Shown here: positions 49,319 through 58,776 of the stretch, one piece after another
How positions within the stretch are numbered: position 1 is the stretch's first letter
How the letters are laid out: every line of letters begins with the position of its first letter
DNA from: Gemmatimonadota bacterium
GTDB taxonomy: Bacteria > Gemmatimonadota > Gemmatimonadetes > Longimicrobiales > Gaopeijiaceae
Direction: 5' to 3'
Assembly: GCA_022827345.1 (NCBI GenBank)
Contig: JAJDTB010000062.1
Location: 26,955 to 90,954, forward strand
DNA length: 64,000 bases
Position numbers and translations under genes: made by a program
Notes under the pieces: generated by a model
Databases searched by the model: none
Seen by the model: the letters and a program-made list of their open reading frames with translations, nothing else
Told to the model about the DNA's origin: nothing

Positions 49319-50335
49319 ATGTTCGCGTCAACGGCGGATCCGAATGTCGACAGGAGCCTCGGTCCGGTCCGCGCGGCCGCCCGAGCCTGCGTTCTCGCCC
49401 TGGCCGTGCTGTCGGCGGCGTCCTGCGCCTCGATGCGGTACGCGGCGACCTTCAACCCGACCGTGACCGTCGAGGTCGAGCACCCGCCGGACGTGGGCTT
49501 CGTGGTCGACGAGGTCGTTTTTGCCGAGGATGCCCGTCCGCGCGGGGGACGCGCCGGGACCGCGCAGGCCAGCTGCGAGGCGGAGTGGGTGCAGGTGCTG
49601 ACCCAGGAGCTGCTGGAGCGCGGCGTCCGGGTTGCGCGTGGCGGTGGCGGGCAGAACGCCGACGCCGTGATCGCCGTCGATGTGACGCGTTGCGAGACGG
49701 AGCAGGAACGGAGCGTAACCGAGCGGGAAATTGTCGAGAGGGCGGGAGAGAACACCCGTCGCCGGACCGTGCCGGAATACCATGCGCGCACACGCGTCCG
49801 GTTCCGGGGAACGTTCGAGGTCGTCGATCCGTCGACGGATCTCGTGGCCGCCTCGCGTACGCTCTCCCGCGAGCCCGAGATTACGAACTCGAGCATCAGG
49901 GAGGAGCCTGACTTCCCGTCCCCGGGGACGGTTGCGGAGCAGGCCTACCGCAGCACGATCGGAGTCGTCACGCCGATCCTGTTTCGCTGGTCCGAGACGA
50001 GGGAGCTGGTCTTCTTCAACGACGAGCGATGCGGGTTGGACCTGGGCCACCGCGCCGTCGAGGCCGGCGACTACGAGCGCGCGCTCGATATATCGATCGC
50101 GAACGCGAACTCCTGCGAGCCGGGTCAGGTGGCGGAAATCGACGCCCGGGACCTGGCCGCGGCACACTACAACGTTGGCGTGCTGCACCGCATCATGGGA
50201 GACTTCGACTTGGCTCTGGCGCGTTTCGAACAGGCCCGGGCGGCCGATCCCGGCAGCGATGTCATCCGGGACGCCATCCGCGAGGCCCTCTCGGCCGAAG
50301 AGGCCGCCGCCGCTCTGCGCAGTCTCGGGAGTTGA
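49319..50335 (+). CDS. lipoprotein with TPR-like C-terminus
   Basis: A 338-residue protein with the lipobox L-S-A-A-S-C (Cys36). A first domain of unknown type (G-F-V-V-D-E-V-V-F, V-I-A-V-D-V-T-R-C) is followed near the end by two TPR-like helices (H-Y-N-V-G-V-L-H-R-I-M-G-D-F-D-L-A-L-A-R-F). It may work in envelope assembly or protein interactions. The ATG at 49319 has GGGAG seven bases upstream. A strong terminator follows the gene. Confidence 0.72.
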   Translation: MFASTADPNVDRSLGPVRAAARACVLALAVLSAASCASMRYAATFNPTVTVEVEHPPDVGFVVDEVVFAEDARPRGGRAGTAQASCEAEWVQVLTQELLERGVRVARGGGGQNADAVIAVDVTRCETEQERSVTEREIVERAGENTRRRTVPEYHARTRVRFRGTFEVVDPSTDLVAASRTLSREPEITNSSIREEPDFPSPGTVAEQAYRSTIGVVTPILFRWSETRELVFFNDERCGLDLGHRAVEAGDYERALDISIANANSCEPGQVAEIDARDLAAAHYNVGVLHRIMGDFDLALARFEQARAADPGSDVIRDAIREALSAEEAAAALRSLGS

Positions 50336-50360
50336 CACGCACGCCGGGCCTGCAAGAGAA

Positions 50361-50400
50361 CCCCGGCGGACTCTCGCGAGCCCGCCGGGGTCTCCGTTTT
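50361..50400 (+). terminator. rho-independent terminator
   Basis: CCCCGGCGG (50361-50369) pairs perfectly with CCGCCGGGG (50382-50390), followed by TCTCCGTTTT. It lies between the TPR lipoprotein gene and the convergent TonB-receptor gene. Confidence 0.8.
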
Positions 50401-50476
50401 CTGCCAGGCGGTTTTGCTGCCTGACCGGTCGGCAAAGTTAGCTGCTAAGTCACTGCCTTTCGGCCACGGCGGCCGG

Positions 50477-53257
50477 TCACCGTGACTCCCACAACCAGTC
50501 GTAGCTCAACCGCAGATAGTAGTAACCGCCGTTGAAGCCGTACGGAGAGCTCTCCGGATAGAGCGCACCCAGGCCGGACGCGGCTGGATTCTCGTCCGGG
50601 TAGGTGTTGAACAGGTTGTTGGCGCCGATCGCGATGCTCGCGTTGTCCGCGAGCGGCATCGAGACTTCGGCGTCGAAGAGGACGCGCGCGCCGTAGCGAA
50701 GGTCGGGGTCGCTGAGTTCGGAATCGTAGAAGCCGTCGTAGTAGGTCCCCCGGACCAGGGCATCCAGGCTGCCCAGCCGCTGCGACAGGCTTAGCACGCT
50801 GCGATAGCGGGGCAGCGCCCGCTCGAGCTGGTTCACACGCCCCTCGTTCACGACTTCCGGATTGTACTCGGTGACCTCGGTCCCCGTGTAGTTGAAGAGC
50901 AGGCTCAGGTTGGTCGCCTCGCCGGCCGAGTAGTTGGCCACCAGGTCGATGCCCTGGGTCAGGGTCGCGAAGTCGTTGGTGAAGAAGCGGAACTCCGCAA
51001 GGTTCGCGGCGCTCGTCACCCCCTCCGAGACCAGCTTCGTGACCTCGTCGGGCGTGAGTTTGAAGGTCCTGGTCTGTGCGAAGCGGTCCGAGATCGCGAT
51101 GCGGAAGTAGTCCGCAGTAAAGCGGAATGCGCCCGCCTCGTACACGACCCCGCCGGTCAGGCTGACCGAGGTCTCGGGCTCCAGCTGCCTGCCGTCACGT
51201 TCCATCGCCACCGCCGAGGTGGAGGGAATGGTGCCCCGATTGACCAGGTCGCCGAGTTCGACATCGAAGACCGTCGACACGTTGAAGGCATTCTGCTGAC
51301 CCGGCGTGGGCGCGCGAAAGCCGGTGTTGGCGTTCCCCCGGAAGGCGATCTGGTCGTTGGCCTCGAAGCGGAAGGAGACCTTGCCCGTCGCCTTGCCGCC
51401 GAAGTCGGAGAAACTCTCGTAGCGGCCCGCGATTCCAATGGCCCAGGGGTCGTCGGTCCGGCCCAGGTTGAGGTCGGCGTACACCGCGGTGTTGCTGCGG
51501 GTCCAGTCGCCGGCGGCCAGCGGACTGAAGCCGGGGAAGCCGTTGGACGAGGAGCTGAAGCCCTGTGCCGCGTACGGTCCGATCTTCCACGATTCGTCCT
51601 GGCCCTGACCGATCTCGAAACGCTCCTCGCGCTGCTCGAATCCGCCCGCCAGGTTGGCCGCGTCGCTGACCTGATAGGAGAGATCGAGGTTGAGGTTGAT
51701 CTCTTCCTGGTTGTAGAGGCCGGGATCGAATTCGGTGGGTGTCTCGGGCCCGAGCGCCGCATTCACGGTGTTGTAGATGAAGAAGTCGGCCAGGTTCCTG
51801 CCCCAGCTCGTGCTGGCATCCCAGTTGATGCCGCTGTCGGTGCGGCCCCGGATTCCACCGACGACCGAGGCGTCGAAGACCTCTCCGCCGAACTGCGGCG
51901 TGAACCCGCCGGGGAACATCTCCTGGAAGGAGAAGCAGTTCGGATCGTCGAGCACCCGCTGGAGCGCGACCGGGTCGGGGACATTGTTGGTGATCGCCAC
52001 GACGGGGCAGTCGGCCGATCCGAGGCCTTTCGCCTGCAGCACGTCGCCGATCAGCAGGGTAGCGCCGCCGTCGCCCGAGAAGACGCCGCCGCGGGTGTTC
52101 GGGTTGCGGAAGAAGAAGCCGCCGTCCACCCGCTTGGTGGCGACGTTGCCGAAGGCGTAGACCTGCTCGTCGTCGTCGAAGTTGTAGCCGGTGTTCAGGA
52201 ACACCTTGAGGTCGTCGGAGACCCTCGGAGAGCCCCAGACCTGCGCGGTCGGCGTCCGCACCGCCGTGTTGCCCGCCGCGACGAGCCCGGCCGCGTCGTT
52301 CCGCTGGATCGCGCGGTCCGTCGGCTCCTGGTTGCCGAACTCCACGCTGACGTTGGCGAATCCGGACTCGCCGAGCGGAATCCCGAAATTGCCCGCCACC
52401 GAGAGCGCGTTCCCATGGCCGCCCCAGCTCCGGTCCGAACCGTCGACGAAATCGTCACCGTCGAAGTGCCGGCCCTGCTTGACCTGGACCGAGCCGCCGG
52501 AGCGGTCGTTCTTCAGCTGGAAGTTCAGCACGCCCGCGATGGCGTCCGAACCGTACTGCGCCGAGGCGCCGTCCCGCAGCACCTCGACCTGGCGCAGCGC
52601 GATGCCGGGGATGGGCCCGATGTCCGGCCCCTGGGCGCCGTCGGACAGGCCCGCCCCCAGCCAGGTAATGACCGCGCCCCGGTGGCGGCGCTTGCCGTTG
52701 ACGAGCACCAGCGTGTGGTCGGACGCGAGGCCGCGCAGGTTGGCCGGCCGCGTGATCGTCGCCGCGTCGCTGATCGGCTGGATGTTCACGTTGTACGAGG
52801 GAACGACGTTGCGAAGCAGGAAGTCGAGGTTGGTCTCGGCCTGCTGCGCGATTTCGGACACCGGGATCACGTCGACCGGCACCATCGACTCGGTCACCGT
52901 GCGGGGCCTCGTGCGGCTCCCCACGACAACCAGTTCATTCAATTCGAAAGCCGCGATACCGAGTGTGATATCGAGGGTGACGGATTGCCCGGAGGCCACC
53001 GTCACGTCCTGGGTCTGCAGTCCGTATCCGAGGAGCCGGACTTCGAGGGTATGGGTGCCGGCGGGCACGCCGGTCATCGAGAAAGCTCCTGTGGCCCCGG
53101 TGAATTCCACCAGGCCGAGGGCGGGGATTTCGACCCGGGCGTTCCCGAGTCCCATCCCGCTGTCATCACTTCGAACGGTTCCTTCGATCGTGCCCTGGGC
53201 GAAGCCCGTTGCGGGTATCACCAGCAGGACGAGGACCATGAATCCGCGTCTGATCAT
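50477..53257 (-). CDS. TonB-dependent outer membrane receptor
   Basis: A 926-residue receptor. Signal peptide (ending GFAQG), then a carboxypeptidase-regulatory domain (I-E-G-T-V-R-S-D-D-S-G-M-G-L-G-N-A-R-V), a plug with L-R-D-G-A-S-A-Q-Y-G-S-D-A-I-A-G-V-L-N-F, and a barrel ending near Y-L-R-L-S-Y-D-W. No SusD partner lies next to it, so it is a classical receptor rather than a SusC pair. It is driven by a perfect consensus promoter about 180 bases upstream. Substrate unknown. Confidence 0.88.
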   Translation of the reverse strand: MIRRGFMVLVLLVIPATGFAQGTIEGTVRSDDSGMGLGNARVEIPALGLVEFTGATGAFSMTGVPAGTHTLEVRLLGYGLQTQDVTVASGQSVTLDITLGIAAFELNELVVVGSRTRPRTVTESMVPVDVIPVSEIAQQAETNLDFLLRNVVPSYNVNIQPISDAATITRPANLRGLASDHTLVLVNGKRRHRGAVITWLGAGLSDGAQGPDIGPIPGIALRQVEVLRDGASAQYGSDAIAGVLNFQLKNDRSGGSVQVKQGRHFDGDDFVDGSDRSWGGHGNALSVAGNFGIPLGESGFANVSVEFGNQEPTDRAIQRNDAAGLVAAGNTAVRTPTAQVWGSPRVSDDLKVFLNTGYNFDDDEQVYAFGNVATKRVDGGFFFRNPNTRGGVFSGDGGATLLIGDVLQAKGLGSADCPVVAITNNVPDPVALQRVLDDPNCFSFQEMFPGGFTPQFGGEVFDASVVGGIRGRTDSGINWDASTSWGRNLADFFIYNTVNAALGPETPTEFDPGLYNQEEINLNLDLSYQVSDAANLAGGFEQREERFEIGQGQDESWKIGPYAAQGFSSSSNGFPGFSPLAAGDWTRSNTAVYADLNLGRTDDPWAIGIAGRYESFSDFGGKATGKVSFRFEANDQIAFRGNANTGFRAPTPGQQNAFNVSTVFDVELGDLVNRGTIPSTSAVAMERDGRQLEPETSVSLTGGVVYEAGAFRFTADYFRIAISDRFAQTRTFKLTPDEVTKLVSEGVTSAANLAEFRFFTNDFATLTQGIDLVANYSAGEATNLSLLFNYTGTEVTEYNPEVVNEGRVNQLERALPRYRSVLSLSQRLGSLDALVRGTYYDGFYDSELSDPDLRYGARVLFDAEVSMPLADNASIAIGANNLFNTYPDENPAASGLGALYPESSPYGFNGGYYYLRLSYDWLWESR

Positions 53258-53596
53258 TCGTTGATTCCTTTCGCATTGGTACAGAGAGTGCTGTGTCTGC
53301 TGAAGCGAGTGTCGCGCTTCGATCCGGTGCGCAGCCGACGTGTTCGGCAGGCCGGCATGCGGTGGACGACAAGGCTGTCAAATATAGGTGAAATCAGACT
53401 GGTTCCGGGCAAAAGGGTTTTGCCTCCAAACAATTGTTATTATAGTATGATATATATAAGTTGTCAATAATACGATATCCGGTCCGCCACGGGCCCTCCG
53501 TGAGCACGAGTTGCTCCGCTTCGACGACCTGCGCATTCTGATTTTCAAGCCGCCGTAACGTCGTCCCGCTTTACCCGGTTCCAAACGGAGGTTCCC
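53258..53596. other. AT-rich divergent intergenic region
   Basis: About 340 bp between the TonB-receptor start and the amidohydrolase start. It holds the consensus promoter 53439-53467 (minus strand), a perfect hairpin GGCAAAA-GGG-TTTTGCC at 53408-53424 near the start of that transcript, and no gene. Its strong AT content contrasts with the rest of the window. Confidence 0.7.
53439..53467 (-). promoter_or_regulatory. perfect consensus sigma-70 promoter
   Basis: On the minus strand TTGACA (53462-53467) and TATAAT (53439-53444) are both exact and separated by 17 bases. It faces the TonB-dependent receptor gene (start 53257), giving a leader of about 175 bases. Confidence 0.85.
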
Positions 53597-56500
53597 ATGC
53601 GCTCGCAAGTCACCGGTCCCCCGATTCGCCGCTGTGCCGCCCACTGCCCGCTCCTGATCGTGTTCTGGATCGGACTGTTCACCGTTTCGCGTGCACCGGG
53701 CCTCCTCCACGGACAGGACACGGCCGAGGCGGAAGACTGGGACGTCACCGCCCCTCGCGGCGAGACCCGAGAGATCGACTTCACCACGACCGAGGGCACG
53801 TGGATGTCGGTCGACCTCTCCGCTGACGGCGAATGGGTCGTCTTCGACCTGCTGGGCCACGTCTACCGCGTCGCGTCAGAGGGTGGTGAAGCGGTCGCGC
53901 TGACTCAGAATTCGGGCATCGCGGTCAACTATCATCCACGCTTCTCGCCCGACGGCTCCACGATCGCCTTCATCTCCGACCGCAGGGGCCAGAGCAACCT
54001 GTGGCTGATGGATGCCGACGGTTCCAACCCCCGCCCGGTGTTCGAGGACCAGTCGCTGAGAGCCTGGGAGCCGGCGTGGTCTCCGGATGGGCGGTTCATA
54101 GTAGTGCGGCGTTCGTCGACGCAGCGCGGAGCCGGAGGCGCAGGACTGTGGATGTACTCGCGTGACGGGGGAGAGGGGGTCGAGCTGGTCGGCTCGGACT
54201 ACCCGGCCGCCGCCTGGCCCGCCTTCTCGCCCGACGGCGGGTCGCTCTACTTCCAGGTCCGCACGGCGCCGCCCGGGACCTGGTCGGGGCGCTCCGACGT
54301 CGTACAGGGCTACAAGCAGATCCGGAGGCTCGACCTGGAGACGGGGCGCGTGGACGAGGTCACGACGGGCCAGGCGGTGCAGCAGGGGCAGACGTCGAGC
54401 GGCGGCGCGATCGCGCCCGAACCGTCGCCCGACGGGCGCTGGGTCGCCTTCGGGCGGCGCATCCCCGACGGGACGATCTCGCACAAGGGGCTGCGGTTCG
54501 GTCCCCGCACCGCGCTCTGGCTGCGCGACCTCGAGACCGGAGCGGAGCGCGTGCTGATGGACCCGATCGAGGTGGACATGGCCGAGGGCATGAAGGTCTC
54601 GCGCGATCTCCCGGGCTATGCCTGGTCGCGCGACAGCCGCTCGATCGTGATCCCGGCCGGCGGGAAGATCCGGCGGGTCGATGTCGAGAGCGGCGACGTG
54701 ACCACCATCGAGTTCACTGCGCGCGTGCACCGCGTCATCTCGGAGATGGCGGGGAGGCCGCAGGAGCCGCTCGGCACCACGTTCACGGTGAAGTTCCCGC
54801 GCTGGACCGCCTCGTCCCCCGACGGGAGCCGTCTCGCCTTCCAGGCCGCGGGCCGGATCTGGACGATGGATCTGCCCGGCGGAACGCCCGCTCGCCTCAC
54901 CGGCGACTCCTTCGACCACTCCGAGATCGCCCCCGCGTGGTCGCCCGACGGCCGCGACATCGCCTTCACCAGCTGGGAGCAGAACGGTCGCGGCCACATC
55001 TGGCGCGTGCCGGCGGGCGGCGGGACCGCACAGCAGCTCACCACGCGCGAGGGCGAGTACATGAACACGGTGTGGAGCCCCGATGGCGAGGAGATCGTGG
55101 TCACCCGGGGCGCCGGCGCCACCAGCCGCGGCCGCACTGTCGCCAGCAACGAGTATTTCGAGTTCGTGGCAGTCTCCGCCGACGGCGGCGATACCCGCAC
55201 CATCACCAAAGTCGCCCGCCCCTACACCGGCGGCCGCCCGATGATGCCCCGCCGACCCCCGCCCCAGGCGTGGTTCGGCCCCGACGGCCGCCTCTTCTAC
55301 GCCGAGGCGCTCGGGCCCATGGGCGACGACCCCGCCGGCACCGACATCGCTTCCATCCGCCCCGACGGCACCGACCGGCGCGTCCACTTCACCCTACCCG
55401 ACGCCGACGAGGCCGCCGTGTCCCCCGACGGCGCATGGCTCGCCTTCCAGGAGGGCGACAACGTCTACCGCATGCCCTTCCCCTACGGCGGCACCGGGTC
55501 CAACACGGTGCGAATCACCAAGCGGGACGGCCAGCTCCCCGTGACGCCACTCAGCCTGGAGGGCGGCATCCACCCCCGCTGGCGCGACGCCAACACGCTC
55601 GAATTCGTGAGCGGGCCGCGCTACTACGCGCACGATGTCACCACGGGTGAGACCCGGGAAGTGCCGATCCGGCTGGAGCTTCCCCGCCACATCGCCTCGG
55701 GCTCGGTGGCCTTCACAGGCGCCCGCATCGTCACCGTCGAAGACGACGTCGTCATCGAAAACGGAACACTGGTCGCCACGGACGGCAGAATCACCTGCGT
55801 CGGCGAGTGCGACACCGCCGGCGCGGTCCAGGTGTTCGACGCGACCGGCAAGACGATCATCCCGGGCCTGATCGACATGCACGCCCATCACCACCGCGAC
55901 CACCTGGGCATCATTCCGCTGCGCAACTGGGAGTCGGCGATCTACCTCGCGTACGGCGTGACGACCACTCTCGACAACTCGCAGTGGTCGGCCAACGTGT
56001 TCCCGGCCGCCGAGCTGGTCGAAGCCGGCAGGATGATCGGGCCGCGCGTCTACAGCACCGGCGATCCGGTGTATTCGGGCGACGGCGCGCGCCAGAACGA
56101 GATCTCGAGCTACGAGCTGGCGGACCAGAACGTCGCGCGCCTCATGTCGTGGGGCGCGGTAACGATCAAGGAGTACCTGCAGCCGACGCGGCAGCAGCGG
56201 CAGTGGGTCACCGAGGCGGCGCGCGTGCGCGGAATGCGGGTGACGTCGGAGGGCGGCGACATCGAGTTCAACATGGGCATGATCATGGACGGCCACACGG
56301 CGTGGGAGCACCCGCTGAGCTACACGCCGCTCTACAGCGACGTGGCGAAGTTCTTCGGGCAGGCGGAGGCCGTGTACTCGCCGACCTTCATGGTGGGCGG
56401 TCCCGGGCCCTGGAACGAGGAGTACTTCTACCAGGAGTACGAGATCTGGAAGGACCCCAAGATGCGGCGCTGGCTGCCCTGGCGGATGCTGGTTCCCGTC

Positions 56501-56983
56501 ACCCGGCGGCGGATGCTGCGCCCCGAGACCGACTACTCATTCCCGCTGATCGCGCGCGGGATGGCCGACATCATCGAGGAGGGCGGCTGGGGCGCGATCG
56601 GGGCTCACGGACAGTTGCACGGCCTCGGTCCGCACTACGAGGTCTGGATGGTCGCGGCGGGTTCGGACGAGCACACCGCCATCGAGGTCGCCACGATCCA
56701 CGGCGCGCACTTCCTGGGGCTGGCGCACGAGCTGGGTTCGCTCGTCGAAGGCAAGATCGCCGACTTCGTCGTCCTCAACTCCAACCCGCTCGACGACATC
56801 CGGGCCACCGCCGACATCGACTACGTGATCAAGGACGGGATCGTCTACAACGGGGACACCCTGGACGAGCTGTGGCCGAACGACCGGCGCTACGGCGAGC
56901 CGTACTGGATGGACCCGGACGCGCTGCTCAGCGACGACCGACCGACGGACTACTGGGACCGGATTCGGAGGCCGCCCAACTAG
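53597..56983 (+). CDS. TolB-like propeller fused to amidohydrolase domain
   Basis: A 1128-residue exported protein. After the signal (ending near LLHGQ), residues about 60-660 are WD40/TolB-like propeller repeats (F-S-P-D-G-S-T-I-A-F, W-S-P-D-G-R-F-I-V-V, and many more S-P-D-G blocks). Residues about 700-1110 form an amidohydrolase: G-L-I-D-M-H-A-H-H-H (metal site), then a G-A-H-G-Q region and an end with G-K-I-A-D-F-V-V-L-N-S-N-P-L. This fusion is known in secreted enzymes of marine and soil bacteria; an imidazolonepropionase-like fold is typical. The catalytic part appears intact. An IS110-family element follows 4 bp after the stop. Confidence 0.87.
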   Translation: MRSQVTGPPIRRCAAHCPLLIVFWIGLFTVSRAPGLLHGQDTAEAEDWDVTAPRGETREIDFTTTEGTWMSVDLSADGEWVVFDLLGHVYRVASEGGEAVALTQNSGIAVNYHPRFSPDGSTIAFISDRRGQSNLWLMDADGSNPRPVFEDQSLRAWEPAWSPDGRFIVVRRSSTQRGAGGAGLWMYSRDGGEGVELVGSDYPAAAWPAFSPDGGSLYFQVRTAPPGTWSGRSDVVQGYKQIRRLDLETGRVDEVTTGQAVQQGQTSSGGAIAPEPSPDGRWVAFGRRIPDGTISHKGLRFGPRTALWLRDLETGAERVLMDPIEVDMAEGMKVSRDLPGYAWSRDSRSIVIPAGGKIRRVDVESGDVTTIEFTARVHRVISEMAGRPQEPLGTTFTVKFPRWTASSPDGSRLAFQAAGRIWTMDLPGGTPARLTGDSFDHSEIAPAWSPDGRDIAFTSWEQNGRGHIWRVPAGGGTAQQLTTREGEYMNTVWSPDGEEIVVTRGAGATSRGRTVASNEYFEFVAVSADGGDTRTITKVARPYTGGRPMMPRRPPPQAWFGPDGRLFYAEALGPMGDDPAGTDIASIRPDGTDRRVHFTLPDADEAAVSPDGAWLAFQEGDNVYRMPFPYGGTGSNTVRITKRDGQLPVTPLSLEGGIHPRWRDANTLEFVSGPRYYAHDVTTGETREVPIRLELPRHIASGSVAFTGARIVTVEDDVVIENGTLVATDGRITCVGECDTAGAVQVFDATGKTIIPGLIDMHAHHHRDHLGIIPLRNWESAIYLAYGVTTTLDNSQWSANVFPAAELVEAGRMIGPRVYSTGDPVYSGDGARQNEISSYELADQNVARLMSWGAVTIKEYLQPTRQQRQWVTEAARVRGMRVTSEGGDIEFNMGMIMDGHTAWEHPLSYTPLYSDVAKFFGQAEAVYSPTFMVGGPGPWNEEYFYQEYEIWKDPKMRRWLPWRMLVPVTRRRMLRPETDYSFPLIARGMADIIEEGGWGAIGAHGQLHGLGPHYEVWMVAAGSDEHTAIEVATIHGAHFLGLAHELGSLVEGKIADFVVLNSNPLDDIRATADIDYVIKDGIVYNGDTLDELWPNDRRYGEPYWMDPDALLSDDRPTDYWDRIRRPPN

Positions 56984-57099
56984 AACCTATGGAAGGGCCG
57001 GCCCCTCCCGGTATTACCGTGGGTTAGCGCCCCGGTGGTCGGAGGTGCCAGAGCCACATGCGACGTGATGAGTCGCAACCGGAAAAGGAGACCGGCCCA

Positions 57100-58233
57100 G
57101 TGGAGAACAAGACCAAGGTGTACGTCGGGATGGATGTCCACAAGGACAGCGTGATGATCGCTGTGCTTCCGGAGGGAGCAGCGGAGCCGACGTTGGTGAA
57201 GCGGCTGTCGCATGATCCGCGGGGGATCAGGCGGTTGTTGGACCGCTTGGCCCGGGAGCACGAAGTTCGCGCCTGTTACGAGGCGAGCGGCGCGGGCTAT
57301 GTGCTGGAGCGGAAGATCCGGAGCTGGGGCCACGAGTGCGAGATCGTGGCCCCGTCGCTGATTCCGCGGCGGCCGGGCGAGCGGCGCAAGCATGATCGCA
57401 AGGACGCCGAGGAGCTGGCGAGGCTGTACCGGGCTGGGGAGCTGGTGACCGTCCGCGTGCCGACAGAGCGGGAGGAGCGGGTTCGGGATCTCGTGCGCTG
57501 CCGGGAAGTGTTTCAGCGAGAGGCGCTGCGGTCGCGCCACTACATCCTCAAGTTTCTCACGCGCCGCGACCTGGTGTACCGTGAAGGCCAGAACTGGACG
57601 GGGAAGCACTTCGCGTGGCTGCGGGCGATCCAGCGTGACGCGGTGCTGGATACGGAAGATCGGGTGGCCTTCGGCGAGTATCTGGCGATGCTCGATTACA
57701 AGCTGGACCGCCGCGACGAACTGGACCGGCAGATCGAGGCGCTTGCAGTGGAGCCGTCCTACAAGGAAGCGATCGGCCGCTTGTGCTGCCTCAAGGGGAT
57801 CTCGACCCATGCGGCGATGGTGCTGCTCACCGAGATCGGGGACTTCCGACGCTTTGAGCATCCCGGCAAGCTGATGGCCTACGTCGGGCTGGTGCCGAGC
57901 GAGCACTCGAGCGGAGGGACCCGGCGCCAAGGCTCGATCACCAAGGCGGGCAACAGCCGGGTACGACATGTGCTGGTCCAGGCGGCGTGGAGCTATCGGT
58001 TCCCGCCTCGGCGAGGAGCCGTGCTGAAGCGCCGGCAGGAGGGCCAACCACCGGACGCCGTCGCTCACAGCTGGAAGGCGCAGCACCGGCTCCACAAGGT
58101 GTTCAAGCGGCTGGCGTTCAGGAAGAACAACCAGATCGCGGCGGTGGCGGCGGCTCGCGAACTGGCCGGCTTCGTGTGGGCGCTCATGCAGGAGGGCCCC
58201 GCGGGGATCGAACCAGAGCGCCGCGCCGCCTGA
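57100..58233 (+). CDS. IS110-family DEDD transposase
   Basis: A 377-residue recombinase. G-M-D-V-H-K-D carries the first Asp, C-Y-E-A-S-G the Glu, and K-H-D-R-K-D-A-E-E the last acidic pair, giving the DEDD RuvC-like site. The C-terminal domain has the serine-containing L-V-P-S-E-H-S-S-G and the G-N-S-R-V-R-H end block. The GTG at 57100 is preferred because AGGAG is nine bases upstream; an ATG at 57058 would extend the head. The frame is complete, so the element may still be active. Confidence 0.88.
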   Translation: MENKTKVYVGMDVHKDSVMIAVLPEGAAEPTLVKRLSHDPRGIRRLLDRLAREHEVRACYEASGAGYVLERKIRSWGHECEIVAPSLIPRRPGERRKHDRKDAEELARLYRAGELVTVRVPTEREERVRDLVRCREVFQREALRSRHYILKFLTRRDLVYREGQNWTGKHFAWLRAIQRDAVLDTEDRVAFGEYLAMLDYKLDRRDELDRQIEALAVEPSYKEAIGRLCCLKGISTHAAMVLLTEIGDFRRFEHPGKLMAYVGLVPSEHSSGGTRRQGSITKAGNSRVRHVLVQAAWSYRFPPRRGAVLKRRQEGQPPDAVAHSWKAQHRLHKVFKRLAFRKNNQIAAVAAARELAGFVWALMQEGPAGIEPERRAA

Positions 58234-58517
58234 GACGCATAGACGAGGAACGAATCGCAGATGCTGAGAGAGGGAGGTCGTCCGAGGCACGGCAGGAGAA
58301 TGCTCGAGACTGCTATGTGGCCGGGACCGGCAACGGCTCCGAGACCCACGCCAACTAGATCGAGCCAGCTCCCGACGAATCCGAATTCTTGCCGCTCTGG
58401 CTCCAGCCAACCGGCGCATATCAGGAAGATTCACCGTCGAAGCGAACCTCGGGCAACCTCTCCCTCGGCTCACCCACAACATGCAAAACACCCCACTTGA
58501 CAGATGGCCCTTCCATA
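58234..58517 (+). other. non-coding right end of the IS; candidate bridge RNA region
   Basis: About 280 bp after the transposase stop with no convincing protein. In the IS1111 group the bridge RNA, which guides target and donor recognition, is encoded in the right (3') non-coding end. Length and place fit this. I cannot fold the region, so the RNA is inferred, not seen. Confidence 0.4.
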
Positions 58518-58551
58518 TCAGGAGAGTGACCGCGACGAAGACGGCACCATG

Positions 58552-58776
58552 ACCGTCGTCAAGCTCTACGCAGCCGTGTCCCGTTTCGACGGTGATCGCG
58601 GCTGTGGTGACACTCTGATCCCGACCTCGGATGTCGGAGTGCCGATTCCGTTTCTGCAGGGAAACACTCTATGGGTCCTGGACCGACGGCTGCGGGCAGG
58701 CGCGGAGACAAGCATTGCGACGGTCGTGCGACGGTTCACCATCGACCCGGATCGATGCACGGGTACGGTGCGATGA
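58552..58776 (+). CDS. short frame, possibly a gene remnant at the IS edge
   Basis: A 74-residue frame from the ATG at 58552, starting 34 bp after the IS. Its stop (TGA at 58774-58776) overlaps the start of the next gene by an ATGA arrangement, which suggests a genuine coding end. The sequence (L-Q-G-N-T-L-W-V-L-D-R-R-L-R-A-G) is not recognised. It could be the 3' part of a gene cut by the IS insertion. Confidence 0.3.
   Translation, partial: TVVKLYAAVSRFDGDRGCGDTLIPTSDVGVPIPFLQGNTLWVLDRRLRAGAETSIATVVRRFTIDPDRCTGTVR

Larger units (their letters stand above)
56988..58517. mobile_element. IS110-family element (IS1111-like group)
   Basis: A 1530-bp element bounded by inverted 12-bp repeats, TATGGAAGGGCC at 56988-56999 and its complement at 58506-58517. 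It encodes one DEDD transposase. Short subterminal inverted repeats and a long non-coding right end (58234-58517) are typical of the IS1111 group. It sits 4 bp after the amidohydrolase stop codon. The exact ends may lie a few bases outside the repeats. Confidence 0.78.
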
